In this document: positions 22,822 through 36,300 of the stretch, piece after piece | Layout of the letters: every line of letters starts with the position of its first letter | Numbering within the stretch: the stretch's first letter is position 1 | Assembly (NCBI GenBank): GCA_958298945.1 | Contig: OY282606.1 | Span: forward strand, 25,765,740 to 25,829,739 | DNA: 64,000 nt | Direction: 5' to 3' | Origin: Atherix ibis | Lineage: Eukaryota > Arthropoda > Insecta > Diptera > Athericidae | Position numbers and translations under genes: made by a program | The notes under the pieces: model-generated | What the model was told of the DNA's origin: nothing | Databases searched by the model: none | What the model saw: the letters and a program-made list of their open reading frames with translations, nothing else

Positions 22822-24397
22822 TATGAAAATAGATTTTTGCATGATCTTATATTTTTTAAAAATTACACGTCCTTGAAATTAAATTGATATCACAAAATAA
22901 TAAAATTAAGCGGCCTGTGAACATTTCACGCAACAATTCCAAATTTTAACGCATTGTATGACATATAACAATCACAAATAATTCACTTAAATAGTTTTTA
23001 TGGCAAATTTTATTTCAAAATAATTTTATTAACAACTTCGAATTAATAAGGACTTTTTCTTTTTATAAAAGTTTTTAAAGAAACATAAAATAATAATTAA
23101 AATTTAAACAAGTAAAAATATTGGAAAATTCTCAAATAATTTTCCTATTCTTTTTTTTGCCTCTTTAAAATAAAATCCCTAAAAACTTTCACAAAAAAAT
23201 ATTGTTTAAAATAAGTTTATGCTATAAATAGTATATCCCTAATAAGTTTATGTTAAACTACTATTACTTATTTATTATTTAAATAATAGTATAAGATATT
23301 TTTCAAGTCTTAATAAGCCGCAATTTGGTTTAAAAGAAACCAACAAAAGAAAACAACCTAAAAAAGAATTATTCCAAGTATGTGACAAAAATTCTGAGAA
23401 TACTTAACTTTAGGCTATATTCACTCAAAAATATTTACCTACACTTAAACAGCACTTTCATTTTCATGTTAAAGTGGCAGTTAACATAAATGATAGATGG
23501 TATTAAAAATTAAGCTAGGCAATGTGAAGCCTATTTCACTTCAATCAAGAGAAAGTCGTGGCTTTTGTTTTTGAAAAGGAAAAAAAATTTACAGAAATTA
23601 ATGTCTTGTAATATTTTTGCTTTCTATTCACTTCTATTTTTAGTAGGCATAAAAGAATTTTGTACGTCCTTACCCGTTATCATATTATAAATAACCGAGA
23701 AACAAGCACTTTTTTTTTTGAAGGGTTCATTTTGGCGTACTTTTAAAATTTTAACAATGCAAACTTTTTAAAAATATAAAAACTCTTTTCAGTTTGGAGA
23801 AATGTTATATCATTTATCAAAATTAATAAAATTCCCTCTAATATTCATGATAAAAATATATTTTCAAGAAGAAATGTCATTTGCATATAGAAACATTGTA
23901 CATGACACATAATGAATTCGTCCTTTTTTTTAAAAAAAAAAACATTTTTGGTTTGTCTGAAATATAAACTTGACTGATTACCTAATTTATTTTTTTATAT
24001 ATGGATTTATTGTTTTTATACTTTTTCTTTCTCTACAATAAGATAAAAGTATAGATAGAAAATGCCTGTTAAAAAATATACTTTGGAAAAAATAAGAAAA
24101 TAATTTTTTTTGTGGTCTATTTCTGTGCTCGTATCTAAGAGAAGTAGGATAAAAATTTGAAAAAATTGCCAAAGTAATCAACTGTTTATATTGTTCAATT
24201 TTAGAAGAACATTTTTATAGTTTATACTATCACTTCTACAAATTACTTCCTTCTTGAAAAAGGATTTTCATTCTCGATTTACTTCTGATTGCTGACCATT
24301 TTTTTAGCATACATCCTTTTTTCTACGATTTTGAATTGTCAACATTTTTTTTTGTTTTAAATATTTTGAATTTTGACATCTTTTTTATTATTAGTTG
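22822..24397. other. A+T-rich DNA without a recognised gene
   Basis: About 1.6 kb of A/T-rich sequence with no coding or repeat signal that I can support. Confidence 0.5.
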
Positions 24398-24399
24398 TA

Positions 24400-25497
24400 T
24401 TGGGTTATCCGGGAAGTAATTTCGTTTTTTTTTTTTATAAAAATGAAAGATGATTTTCTTATAGTGAATTAATATTTTATTCAATTAAATATTGTGTAGT
24501 CTGATCCAATGCCCTTTTCCATTTTTATAGCAGTAGCATGATTCCACGTTCATAAAATTATTGTTATTTGCTGACAAAAAACTGATCTAAGTAATTTTTG
24601 ACCTCCTCATTTGCATTAAACGTTTTACCATCTAAAATTTTTTGTAGAGACCGGAACAAATTTTATTAGGAAAGTGCTAGGTCTGGAGAGTATGGTGAGT
24701 GTGGCAGTATATCCCATCCAAACAGTAAAAGCTTTTGCCGAATTGTCAAACTTGTATGTGGTTTCGCATTATCCTGTTGGAACACTGTACCTTTCCTATT
24801 GACCAACTCTGGTCTTTTTTCTTTAAGTAAATCATTAAATTTATCCACTTGATGACAGTACACATCAGAATTGATCGTTGTATTGCTCGGTAGAAGCTCA
24901 AAAAAAACGATTCCTTTGAAATTCCACCAAACAGATAGCATAACCTTTATTTTAATGAATATTAGCTTTCGAAATGCTTTGAGCCGGTTCATCTTTTCTA
25001 CTTCAAAATTTTTTGCGCTTAACAATATTGTAGACAACCCATTTCTCGTGCCTAGTGATGACACGCTTGAAAAGTGGATACTTTTTTTTAGCGTTTGAGA
25101 AGTAAATGATCGTTAATTTGGCGTTCAACTGGGCTTCTAGAATGTGGTGCATCTTCAAGATCAAAATTGCCGGATCGGAATTTTGCAGATCAGTTTTGGC
25201 ACTGGTGCTTACTAAACACATCTTCCTCATACACATTGGATAATTTTTTTCTTGTTTGAACAATATTTTTATCTTCTCTATAGTAAAAAAGTAAAATATA
25301 TTTTTAACTTTCCTTATTTAAGAGGGTATTAACCAAAAACTACTATTCAGATTCAATCGAATTTTTCACAAGCAAGTCTTGCTATGTCAGCCGTCAAAAT
25401 ACATATGGTTATACGATTTAAGTGTGAAGTTGGTTGTGAAAAAATACAATAACATCCCCTGTTGGGAAATAACGAAATTACTTTCCGGATAACCCAA
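24400..25497 (-). mobile_element. mariner with TTGGGTTATCCGGGAAGTAA ends
   Basis: Perfect or near-perfect inverted repeats of ~28 bp, TTGGGTTATCCGGGAAGTAA at 24400 and its inverse ending at 25497, with TA duplications at 24398-24399 and 25498-25499. The minus-strand transposase is damaged. The N-terminal part is present only as SAKFRSGNFDLEDAPHS. The 25064-24666 frame carries KVMLSVWWNFKGIVFFELLP, FQQDNAKPHTS and YSPDLALS. At the first catalytic site the usual GDEKW reads RHEKW, so the first Asp is replaced by His. The element is 1098 bp and lost part of its N-terminus. Confidence 0.88.
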
Positions 25498-25499
25498 TA

Positions 25500-26180
25500 T
25501 TTTTTAATTGATTCGATGAGCAAAAATGGGTTGTCCTCCTTCGATGCCGTCTTTATCTCCTCAATCGTAGCGTAGCGGCGTCCTTTCATGGGGCTCTTCA
25601 GTTTCGGGAACAAAAGAAAGTCACAGGGGGCAGATCTGGGGAATACGGTGGCTGCAAAAGTATTAGTGTGTTGTTTTTGGCAAAAAATTCGCGCACAAGC
25701 AACGATGCGTGAGCAGGGTGCAAAAGCCAATTTTTGTTCTTCCACAAATCTGGGCGTTTCTTGGGGATTGCATCGCGCAACTTACCCATAACTTGCAGGT
25801 AATATTCCTTATTGACCGTTCTACCCTGTGGCAAGAACTCATGATGCACCACGTCCCTGCAATCGAAGAAAACTGTAAGCAAAACCTTCACATTCGACCG
25901 AACTTGGAGCTTCTTTCGGTCTTGGCTCGGAATGCGTTCGGGCAATTAATTTTGTTTTTCACACAAAATTTGATACAGTTTCTTTGATCCATTTTTTGGA
26001 ATGGGCAAAAATCAAAGATGATTCAAAACAAGTGCAAGCAAAGCAGCTGTCAAAAATTAACTGAACATTTAAAATGGCCGAACTTGTCGGCATAAGTGAG
26101 AGACATGAGTACCAACATAACGCCACAAAAAATCGAAAATCGAATATACGTTGACCGCGATACTTTTTGAACAGACCTCG
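25500..26180 (-). mobile_element. truncated mariner, CGAGGTCTG-end lineage
   Basis: On the minus strand the 5' end is at 26180 (CGAGGTCTGTTCAAAAAGTA, TA at 26181-26182). The start MDQRNCIKFCVKNKIN-like region (about 25990) jumps to RKKLQVRSNVKVLLTVFFDC, so the helix-turn-helix and first catalytic Asp are deleted. NKNWLLHPAHASLLV shows loss of the second-Asp block, while PPYSPDLPP keeps the third. The element stops near 25500 at the neighbouring mariner with no 3' end. Unlike four others of this lineage in the window it is not palindromic. Confidence 0.8.
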
Positions 26181-26182
26181 TA

Positions 26183-26570
26183 TAGAATAAAAAAGGACTG
26201 TTTGATGTGCATCAAACAGACTAAAAGTGTCATTGTCCAATTTTTTTAGGGAAAATGAAGATAATCGGCTTTTTTAGCTTGAACTTGAAGATTTTAATTT
26301 GAACCATATGCGGCTTCAATAAAACAGTGCTACATATCACACGACATGAAAAAAATTTAGCCTTAATCCATGAAAATGTCTGCAAAGACTTGTAATTTAG
26401 AAATTTCCTCATACTAATTTGCATCTTAGTTCGATACCAATCGGCCTCCAAAAGCATTACAGCCCGAAACATTCGAAAAATTCATAAAAAATTATCACAA
26501 AAAGATCGAGTTCTATATTTGAAGTCTTAACAAAATAAATTTAATAAATAAATAGATTTAAAAAAAATTC
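26183..26570 (+). repeat. degenerate TTATCC-family repeat, 3' part
   Basis: Positions 26457-26520 (TTACAGCCCGAAACATTCG and following) match the 3' block shared with 30312, 33860, 50683, 57759 and 63510. The 5' end typical of the family (TTATCCATTTTGTAGTTTGT) is not present here; the truncated mariner lies at the left edge. The translated 3' block resembles the C-terminus of IS630/Tc1-like transposases. Confidence 0.55.
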
Positions 26571-29151
26571 CCATAAATTTAGTATTTTTGATGAGTCAAT
26601 CAAAATTTTATGTTTACCCAATATTTTCTCTATTTTAAAATGCATTACTATTAAATATACTTAATTTAAGTTAGCTGACAAAATTTTATTAGGTAATAAA
26701 ACAATTTTATTACATTACCCAAAAATATTAAATCAGCAGTTAATTTATGAATATTAATATTAGACGGGATATTTATGTGAATAGTTTTGTAAAATATTTA
26801 TTTCAATTTTTTCGATATTGTTGAAAATGTTCAAATATTTAACGTTTTTAATAAATATTTAAATTTAAAATTATTATTAAGTTATTTACTCTAGCAAAAC
26901 TTTTACTTATGTAAGATTCTATTTCATATCATTTTCAAAGAGATTTATAAGAAATTTCCTTCAAGAAAATATTGGAAATTTAAATCAAATTCAATTATTT
27001 GATTTTTGTTTTTTTAATATTTTTCTTCGCAGTCTAATAGAATATATTTTTTCTAAAAATTTATACCAATTTTTTTCTTTTTTCAATTTCTCAAGGATAT
27101 TTTCGTAATATCAATATTCGAAAAATGATATCTTAAAATTGAAAGGATTCTGAAAAGTGGAATGTAATCTGAGCACTTTCGTAATATCAACATTGCCAGG
27201 CTACAATATTTCTAGTAAACAGAATAATATTTTTTCTTACTTTTTATCAGTTTTTCTTAAAAACAATAATATACACATTTCTTCTTCTTAAATGAAATAG
27301 ATTCTTTCAGAATCAATAAATAAAAAAAAACAGTAAAGGTAATTTTGAGTTTCTTAAAAAAATATGTTCGAATTTTTCGAACGCCTAAAGATATGCTTTC
27401 AAATACGTTTGTAAGTCAGTCTTGACTTGTTTCTTCATTAAAAATGTTCAGTTTCCTTTGAGTATGAAAATGGCTCTAAGGCTCTAATCTTTTTCTGACT
27501 TCTTTACTAATATATATATAGTAATAAATTACTTTATATAAATTTATTAGAAATGGTATTTATTGTTAAAGAAAATATACCACAAATTGTAATATATTAT
27601 TTTCGTAAATAACTTAAATTACTGAAAATAATAACAATAATCAAGGCTAATAATCATCAACATAATTTTATATATTATTTTGTAATATGTTTTTGAGTTC
27701 TCTTAGATAAATAATACTATCGATTTTCGTGAAAATTGCTTTAAATTACTATAATATAGTCTTATTAGTTGCAGTAATTTCAATCATACATACTAATCGA
27801 TATGGATTAGTATTTATTTATTTATTTAAAAAATATGTTCTCAAGTGCTAATTTTTGTTTGTTTAGTAAATATTTTTATGAAAAGTCTTTAATTAAAAAA
27901 AATTTTTTTTTTTTGCTAAAAAAAACAATCAACCGAAACTGAAAATGTTCTTCACTAATTAATTGCAAATAGGAAAATATTTTATTATCGCTGAAAAGAT
28001 AAGCATCCATAAACGTTGTAATTAAATATTGTGCAAATACGTTCGAGAGTATATACAATATATGCCATAGGCTAATAGTACATAATCACACGATGAATTC
28101 AGTTGGGAGAACAAAAGTTGCTATCGCCTAAAGTGTACCCAATATGTGTGTCCCCCCGTCTACTATTGAATATATTTTATGGGATGGATTTTGCTGTCAG
28201 TAGCTGCAAAAGCAAAAGTAGTAATAGTAGTTAATATATTGTAGTAGTCTTACTGCTATTATTGTAGTGATAAATTTTTGGTTCCATTGGTGATGGTGGT
28301 GGTTCGTTGACCGCACATCAGAAGCACAGTTTTTATGGCTATTACAGAGAGAACGTAAAAAATATTACCACTTCCGTAAAAAAGAGGATTACTTTTTGCT
28401 GGACTCTATTGAGAAAGGACAATATAAAAGCACAGCAATTTTTCTCTTTTCGATTATATATTCCTTTGACAATTTTCCTAGCTCTACAAATAACTTTCAG
28501 TCACACAAAAAAATTGTATCTATGATATTTTTCAGTATTATGCATACTATAAAAATAGAATTTTACCCTTTTTATCAGTGAATTTTTTTATTGAACAAAA
28601 AATGTTATCTGTTGTCCTTACTTGATTATCTTTTTTTTTTTTTTTAGATATTATTTAATATTATATAGAAATTTTGCCATAGTGGTTGGAAAATCTACAC
28701 AAAAAATTCTACAAAGAAGATTAAAAAATTTACTGTGCAAAAGAGTTTTGTAAAATGAAAAAATGGGAAATTTTTTATTTACCGATAAAATATGTTTTAA
28801 TGAAAATTATTTGGTATCAACGTTTTGTTCAACGTAGGAAAGTTATTTGATTGTAAAAATATTCTAAAAATTAAAATAATCCTACAAGAAATCTACAGTG
28901 CAATGTTAGGGTAACCTTGGACTTGGTTTTGGAGATTTGTAGTTCTTATTTTCTTTTTCAGTTTATACAAAATTTTTCAATAGTTGTTTGGTTTTGTATT
29001 ATCCTCTACCTTAGATAACTTAACAATTTCAGATGTAACCAAGTTAAAATTTTTGGGTGATAAAAAGTCCCTTTTGCTTGGATTTTCGAACCTTTTGCCA
29101 TCAATACGAGTACCACAGCAGGCATGCTAACAGTAACGAAAAAAATATTCT
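26571..29151. other. A+T-rich DNA without a recognised gene
   Basis: Mostly poly-A/T. Positions 28090-28320 are somewhat more balanced and contain GGTGATGGTGGTGG, but I find no frame or splice pattern to support an exon. Confidence 0.45.
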
Positions 29152-30000
29152 CCACGGGTTACGTATATTCGATTTTCGATTTTTTATGCCGTTATGTTGG
29201 TACCCATGTCTCTCACTTATGCCGACAAGTTCGGCCATTTTGAAAATTCAGTTATTTTTTGACAGCTGCTTTGCTTGCACGTGTTTTGGCTCGTCTTCAA
29301 TTTTTACCCATTCCAAAAAATGGATCAAAGAATCTATTTCGGGAACAAGAAAAAGTAACATGGGGCCAGATCTTGGGAATACGGTGGCTACGGCATTTTT
29401 ATTATGTTATTTTTGTCCAAAAATTCGCAACGATGCGTGAGCAGGGGTGTTATCATTGTGCAAAAGCCAATTTTTGTTCTTCCACAAATCCGGGAGTTTC
29501 TGGCAGATTGCTTCTCGCAACTTGCGCATAACTTACAGGTAATATTTCTTATTAACCATTCTACCCTGTGGCAAGAACTCATGATGCACCATGCCCCTGC
29601 AATCGAAGAAAACTGTAAGCAAAACCTTCACATTCGACCCAACTTGGCGCGCTTTTTTCGGTTTTGGCTCGTGCGGCAGCTTCCATTGGGATGATTGAGC
29701 TTTGATTTCCACGTCATAACCATAAACTCATCCTTTGTCACCATTTATTGCCCTCTGTAGCAAATTTGGGTCTTCGCGGACAGAGTTCAACAGCTCCTTA
29801 GCAATGTAAATGCGATGCTGGTTTTTGTCAAAAATGGGGAAAAATCGAAGACGAGCCCAGACACGTGTGAGCAAAGCAGCTGTCAAAAATTAACTGAACA
29901 TTCAAAATGGCCGAACTTAGTGAGAGACATGAGTACCAACATAACGCCACAAAAAAAATCAAAAAATGGAATATTCGCGATAATTTTTGAACAGACCTCG
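29152..30000 (-). mobile_element. palindromic mariner derivative, copy 1 (left tip lost)
   Basis: Both flanks derive from the 5' end of the CGAGGTCTG-lineage mariner: 29152-29335 reads forward from CCACGGGTTACGTATATTCG, and 29840-30000 is its inverse, ending in the CGAGGTCTGTTC tip with TA at 30001-30002. The first ~35 bp of the left arm are missing. The core between them is transposase sequence on the minus strand (SSCHRVEWLIR-type shifted frames, VETKAQSSQW). The internal junctions (AATCTATTTCGGGAACAAG on the left; GCATCGC next to the inverted arm on the right) match the other three copies. Confidence 0.85.
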
Positions 30001-30400
30001 TAGAGTTAAATTGCCGAATATGTGGCTTTAAAAACCCACAAGTACACTTTTATTTAACCTTATTTCTTGGAAATTAAAAAGGGCTTACCATTTACGTCCA
30101 GTCGGAGCGCTATGGCCGTATGATAACAGAATTTTTTTGGCCAGAATATTTTGAGTGAAAAGTTCTTAAGAAGTGTAATTTTGCGACTTGATCATGTCAT
30201 TTTGGCCTTCAAGATTGTGCGATTTCATAACGTAGAAATCTTTCTTATAAAGCTGCGCAAATAATTTTCAAATATTTGAGCGTATAAAATCCTACATTCG
30301 CTAAAATAATGACCAAATTACAGACCGCAATGTGTAAGAAATTATCAAAAATCATCAAAAAAATATCGAGTCATGCAAGAAAATTTATTATATAAAAAAT
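30001..30400 (+). repeat. degenerate TTATCC-family repeat, transposase-like
   Basis: The right part of a family copy. A NFFGQNIL-like block (family FFWPELE) occurs near 30130, and the conserved 3' block TTACAGACCGCAATGTGTAA is at about 30313. It is interrupted on its left by the palindromic mariner. Not open in any frame. Confidence 0.55.
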
Positions 30401-33400
30401 AAAATAAATTAAATATTTTATCCAAATCTAAATTTAATTAATTTCCACAGAACGCAAATTGACTAATCCATTAAGACTTTATTGGAATAATCGATAATTT
30501 TTCTGTTATTTATTACATTTTTCTTTTAAACATAAAAAAAAAACTTTTATAAACATATTTGAAATAAATTTTATTAAATAATAATTAGTAAATGATAACT
30601 GATGAAAAATATTTTCCATTTAATATAAATTCTTCCAAACAAACACGGTAAATCTGTAAAATTTTATTTATTTTAAATAATATTATCGTTGTGAAAATGA
30701 GTTCAGGAAAGTTTTTCCTGTTGAACATTTCCCTTACTTGAAAGCATTTAATTTTTTCAATCGTTAACTTTTACGAAAATCCTACTATACGACTTGAAGG
30801 GTGAAATTCTTTAATGTACTAAACAGATGTTCTCTTGTAAAAGAAAACACAGAGTTTGTTATTTTTTTGTTTAACTTTTCTGAATAATAGAATGTCTCTG
30901 CAAATAAAAGACGAAAATTTCCATCGAAAAATATATGCTGCAACAGAGATTAAAAAAGCAAATTATTATTTAAAAAAAAGAAAAAATTGTAAGTCTAGTA
31001 AACTTTATAAAAAATATAAATAAAAAATTTATATGAATTAAATAATAGCATATAAACAATAAAAGTTCAACTAAACGTCCTAGCAGACGTTTACCAAATC
31101 AATATGATCTTCTGCTCTCCTTGAGAAATATGATGGTGTGACGGAAATCTTCTTCTTATATTAACGAACATTTTTTCAGGATGCTTCCCGAAGCATTATT
31201 CTTCAAATACGAGTAGTACTCGTATTATCGAAATTATTTTCAAATATATTCTATATCAGAAAATAATAATAAATTGAAAAGTTTCAAAACGTGCTTATCG
31301 GTTTGATTTCATTTGCTGTGGCTCTTACGATAAAAAATTGTTTGAAGAACACTTCAGCATACTTCTACTGCTTGATCGATGATAACTTTTGAACTATTAT
31401 TGATTTGATATCATTTTATTAGCTATACTCTTACTTTGGAAATATTTATTTCTCTTCAGAACAGAGAAGTTTCTAATAATATATTGATAAAGAAAAAAAG
31501 TTTCTTTTAATTAAGAAAATTATTCCAAAAATATTAACAAAAGCATTTAATAAAATGTTAATAATAAAAAAAATTGAATAAAATCTTTAAGAGTAAATAC
31601 TGAAAATATGAAATTTCTACAATATAATAATATTTTTTTTAAAAAAAAGCATTTATTTCAAGAAAATATTTACTTTACCAAAAATAGAAATATTCCAACT
31701 TTAGGAAATATTTGATGTTACCTTACTTATAGATTTTCTCGTATTAATATTTTATTTTTATTTCGGAATAAATCTATTAATTAGCCAAATACTTGTTAAG
31801 ATATAATATATAAAACTTCTTATCGTAAAGTATCTACAATAAAACTTTTATACACTATCAGAAAAGTTATAGTTAAATAATCAGATTAGTTATATACTAA
31901 ACGAAAATGACCAATCAACTAAATGCAAGCTTATCTATTAAGCCTATTTTAATCAATATAACTTATTTTTAATATATTGTAGTTTAATTATCAATGATAT
32001 TTCAGAATCAAAAATAAAATAAGTTCTTTTATATCAGAGAATATTGTAGAAATTATTCAATAGAAATTAAATAAAAATATCCACTGTGATGGGTGCATAC
32101 TTAAACCTCACAACAGCAAAAGAATAATTTTCCTTATTCGAAAGTTATTTAAAAACTTTAAAAACTTGTATAAAAAAAATTTAAAAATAGATGAGAACTT
32201 TTTAAATATTTCATTAATTAATAAAGAAAAAAAAATTTAGATACAATAAATAAACAAAAATTTTGATGGAAATATGACAATTATTCTCATCCGCTCCAGA
32301 TGTGACCATTGGAAAATAACATTTTTTCTTACCAATCAATATAATTTTTTTTTCAAAATATCTTAGATAAATAATATCCTTTTGTATGATATACAATTTT
32401 ATTTATACACATATACAATAGAACAATAAGTAAATAAATCAACATTTATGACGTATTTCAGAGATTTTTCCCATACGAAAGTTTTAATAAAGCATCGTTT
32501 ATTACTTCAACAAATATTTCCGCCCACAATTTGACAAAATAAATATATTTATCGAATAGTAGCAATAAATTTTCAAATATTTCATTGAAACGATTATTTC
32601 GACTATCCCAAAGTATCTAAATTTTTATTATTTCATTTTTTTTTTTTGTCTTCTGTAGTATTGAAAGGATCTCAAATATTTATTTACAGATTCTAAGGGT
32701 CTATTCTTTAGGGATGTTCAAAGGTCACATTTAATTTTATTATTTTTATTATAAGCTATGAAAAAAATCATCGATCGCATACATTCCCTTAAGAGAAAAA
32801 AAATAATTGACTTATTACAAAATGTACTATTAGAAATTTCTCTTATTTTAGTGATTGGATTTGTATATGAGCATTATGAAAATAAATCGAAATAATCTTT
32901 GAACTTTAATAAAAATAATATTCAATTTATCTTTTTTTATATTTTTATAAATTTTAATTTAAGGAATTTTTTCAAAACAATTTCTTGTAATTAATTCGTT
33001 AACTTTGTATCGGCTATTGAGGTGTAATTGTAAAAGTGTCATAAATAGCTATTGATCAAAATAGGGTTTTTATGTGGTCCCTTCGTCAAAGAAGTACCAT
33101 TATTTCTAGCAATAAGGACTTCAATATGCTTTTGGAGATGATCCAATTGTAGCATTTGCAAAATTTCATCAAGAAAGTTGACACCAAATAAAACTATTCA
33201 AATGTCTTGTAAAAATTGTGATGGATTTCCAAAAGGGTCTTTTTCTAAGAGTATTCGAATTGTTGCTTTTGCGCAGCCTCTAACCACTTGATGAACTCGG
33301 TTTTAAATAACTGGTGAGTCCGCTCATCATTGGGTAATAAAATAATATATTGATTCCCACTAGTATATGATTGAATTTGGTATTGAAAAAAAAATAGAAA

Positions 33401-33457
33401 AAAGAAAGACGGCTCAAAGTCAAAAGGATAAAATTTAGAATTTTTTTAAATATTACA
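30401..33457. other. A+T-rich DNA without a recognised gene
   Basis: Three kilobases of very A+T-rich sequence. The only minus-strand frame noted (32396-32214) is Ile/Lys/Phe-rich low complexity. Nothing supports a gene. Confidence 0.5.
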
Positions 33458-33980
33458 TTATCCATTTTATAGTTTATAAAAATAAATCCTATCATTTACC
33501 TATATTTTTAATAAATATATCATAAAGAATAAAATTAATTTAGAATAAAAATTTGCCATATTTTTATTTAAAGTAAAAAATTTACAAAAAAATGTATTTA
33601 AATTGCGCGAAATTTCTATAAGAATGGCTACGCTTAGAGTTTACGAGAAGATTATGGTCGACATTTTCTTCAGCAAAAAGGCTCAATTCTTAGTCGGCAG
33701 ATACGTCAATAAGCAAAATTTTGATCTGGAAGGTGTCATTTAAAATGCAATGCTATAATTATTTGTCACAATACGACAAATTTTTGATCTATTGGTTAAA
33801 AATTACCCAACATTCCATAATTTTGATATTTGGTAATGTTAATTGGTCACCAAAATCGAATTACAGCCCGAAATGTGCTGAAAATTTATTAAAAATTACC
33901 TCAAAAGGATTGAGTCCTGTAAGAAGTTTACTGACAACTATTAAAAAAATATTATATAAAATAGCAATATTCAATTAAGT
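33458..33980 (+). repeat. degenerate TTATCC-family repeat, most complete copy
   Basis: The 5' end TTATCCATTTTATAGTTTAT is at 33458. At 33640-33715 the plus strand reads RVYEKIMVDIFFSKKAQFL then VGRYVNKQNF, equivalent to the FFSDEAHFxLxGYVNKQNC block of IS630/Tc1-like transposases, with the Asp lost. The conserved 3' block TTACAGCCCGAAATGTGC starts at 33862. The middle of the transposase is missing, so the family appears to be an internally deleted, old DNA transposon. Confidence 0.65.
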
Positions 33981-34055
33981 AAATAAAATAATAAATTTAT
34001 TTAAATCTTAACTAAAAACTTTTTGTATTTACCTTTACTTTTCCTACAAGAAAAG

Positions 34056-36300
34056 TGCTCCCGGTTATGATCTAATAAAAGCTTCTATTCTAAAGCAAAT
34101 TTTCCAAAAAGCTTTAGTTTTAATTACAATATATTTTTAATAGTATCCTGAGCACAATCTATTTTCCCTTACTCTGGAAAGTTTCTATCATTAAAATGAT
34201 TTGTAAAACAAATCGACGTATTAATTCTCCTTCCTCCTATAGATCTATCAGACTCTTACTAATCCTTGGTAAGATTTTTGAAAAATTCCTATTAAAATGA
34301 CTATGCCCAGTCCTAATTAATGAAAAAATTATTCCTGATCACCAATTTGGCTTCAGATCTGAACACTCCACTTTCCATCAATGCCATCACATTGTTGATC
34401 ATATTACGCCCTTTCTTGAGAGGGAAATAAAAAACTATTTCCCAGGATTGTGTTTAGATACCTCCCCAGCTTTTGATCGTATGTGGCATCCTGGACTCCT
34501 CTGGAAACTCAAGAGCTTCCTTCCTTCAACATACTGCCGTATCATAAATGCATATCTCTCCCAACATCATTTCCAAGTTACAATTAACTCAGAATCCACG
34601 GAAATATAACCTATTCTAGCCGGAGTCCTACAAGGTAGTATGCTTAGTCCCATTTTATATACTATTTATACCCATGACATCCCATCTGATCCTAATATTA
34701 TCATTGCTACTTATGCAGACGATACGACCATACTTGCTTACCATACAAATCCTGACATGGCTTCCAACAATTTACAATCCCGTATCCACAACCTTCAATC
34801 CTGGTTTAAGAGATGAAGATTGAGTATAAATGAACAGAAGAGTGCGCACATTTTTTTCACACTCTGTCAAGGAAAACCTACGCCTTTATACCTTAATAGC
34901 AACATAATTCCACAATACGAGGTCTGTTCACAAAGTATAGCGAATTTTGAATTTCCGCGGGTTACGTATATTCGATTTTCAACTTTTTTTGTGGCGTTAT
35001 GTTGGTACTCATGTCTCTCACTTATTTCGACAAGTTCGGCCATTTTGAATGTTCAGTTAATTTTTGACAGCTGCTTTGCTTGCACGTATTTTGGCTCGTC
35101 TTCTATTTTTACCCATTCCAAAAATTGGATTAAAGAATCTGTTTCGGGAACAAGAAAAAGTTACAGTAGGCCAGATCTGGGGAATACGGTGGCTGCGGCA
35201 TTATTAGTATGTTATTTTTGGTCAAAAATTCGCGCACAAGCAATGATGCGTGAGCAGGGGCGTTATCATGGTGCAAAAGCCAATTTTTGTTCTTCCACAA
35301 ATCCGGGCGTTTCTGGCGGATTGCTTGACGCAACTTGCGCATAACTTGCAGGTCATATTCCCTATTAATCTTTCTACCCTGTGGTAAGAACTCATGATGC
35401 ACCACGTCCCTGCAATTCGGCAGCTTGGCTCGTGCGGCAGCTTCCATTGGGATGATTGAGCTTTGGTTTCCACGTCATAACCATAAACCCATGATTCGAC
35501 ACCAGTTATGACCCTGTGGAGCAAATATGTGTCGTCGCGGACAGAGTCCAACAGCTCCTTAGCTATGTTAATGCGATGCTGTTTTTGGTCGGAAATGGGC
35601 AAATATCGAAAACGAGCCAAAACACGTGCAAACAAAGCAGTTGTCAAAAATAAACTGAACATTCAAAATAGCCGAACTTGTCGGCCTAAGTGAGAGACAT
35701 GAGTACCAACATAACGCCACAAAAAGGCGAAAATCGAATATACGTAACCCGCGGAAATTCAAAATTCGCGATACTTTTTGAACAGACCGCGTACAGTAAA
35801 GTACGTTATTTGGGTCTTTACTTGGACAAGAAATTAACAAGGAACCCTCTTAATAGACTAAGAAAACTTGAACCCGCTAGACGTTGTCTACAACTTCTTA
35901 GACTACTGGACAAACACTCTAAACTAATAATACAATTATAAAACCCATTTGGACATATGGAATTGAACTGTGAGGTCCAACCAAACGTTCCAATTCCTAT
36001 CTCGTCCAGGCCTTACAATCGAAGATCCTCCGTAAAATTATTGATGCCCCCTTTTATGTTCGTAACAACGTAATACATAGTGATCTAAATATTACCTTTA
36101 TTCCAGGACCTATGCATTTCCCACCACCGAAAAATTTCACTCCCGTTTATTCTATCATCATAATCCAATTGTGAAAGGATTGTCCTATACTGTTCTCCTC
36201 GGAAATACTCATCGGAGACTTAAAAGACAATGTGGCCTAGAGATTTTCTAGAGGAATCTTACTTCCATTAGTTGAAGAAATCCCGATGGGTGTTTACTTC
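34056..36300 (+). mobile_element. jockey-type retrotransposon, copy A1, 5'-truncated
   Basis: Plus-strand reverse transcriptase blocks follow in order: SPSSYRSIRLLLILGKI (~34230), IIPDHQFGFRSEHSTF (~34330), a TSPAFDRMWHPGLLWKL block (~34460), VLQGSMLSPILY (~34630) and ATYADDTTILA (~34710), the catalytic YADD. The frame is broken by several indels. It is interrupted at 34917 by a palindromic mariner and resumes at 35794 (VRYLGLYLDKKLTRNPLNRL), ending in the C-terminal region near 36250. The 3' part extends to an A-rich tail near 36390, but similarity to the second copy stops at about 36300. The endonuclease is missing. Confidence 0.9.
34918..35791 (-). mobile_element. palindromic mariner derivative, copy 2 (inside A1)
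   Basis: 874 bp with arms of about 205-225 bp that are inverse copies of each other, both derived from the parent's 5' end; TA at 34916-34917 and 35792-35793. The core holds minus-strand transposase from DQKQHRINIAKELLDS through ITGVESWVYGYDVETKAQSS (first Asp block altered, GDES to GVES) to PPYSPDLAYCNFFLFPK. The N-terminal DNA-binding region is gone: the arm ends in GCCCATTTC and joins directly to GACCAAAAACAGCATCGC. The parent's 3' end is replaced by a second inverted 5' end after CCCGAAACAGATTC. Confidence 0.92.

Noticed and set aside
34820..35344. 174-codon plus-strand frame
   Set aside because: It crosses from the jockey-type element into the inverted arm of the palindromic mariner and reads transposase sequence on the wrong strand; it is a composite shadow, not a gene.
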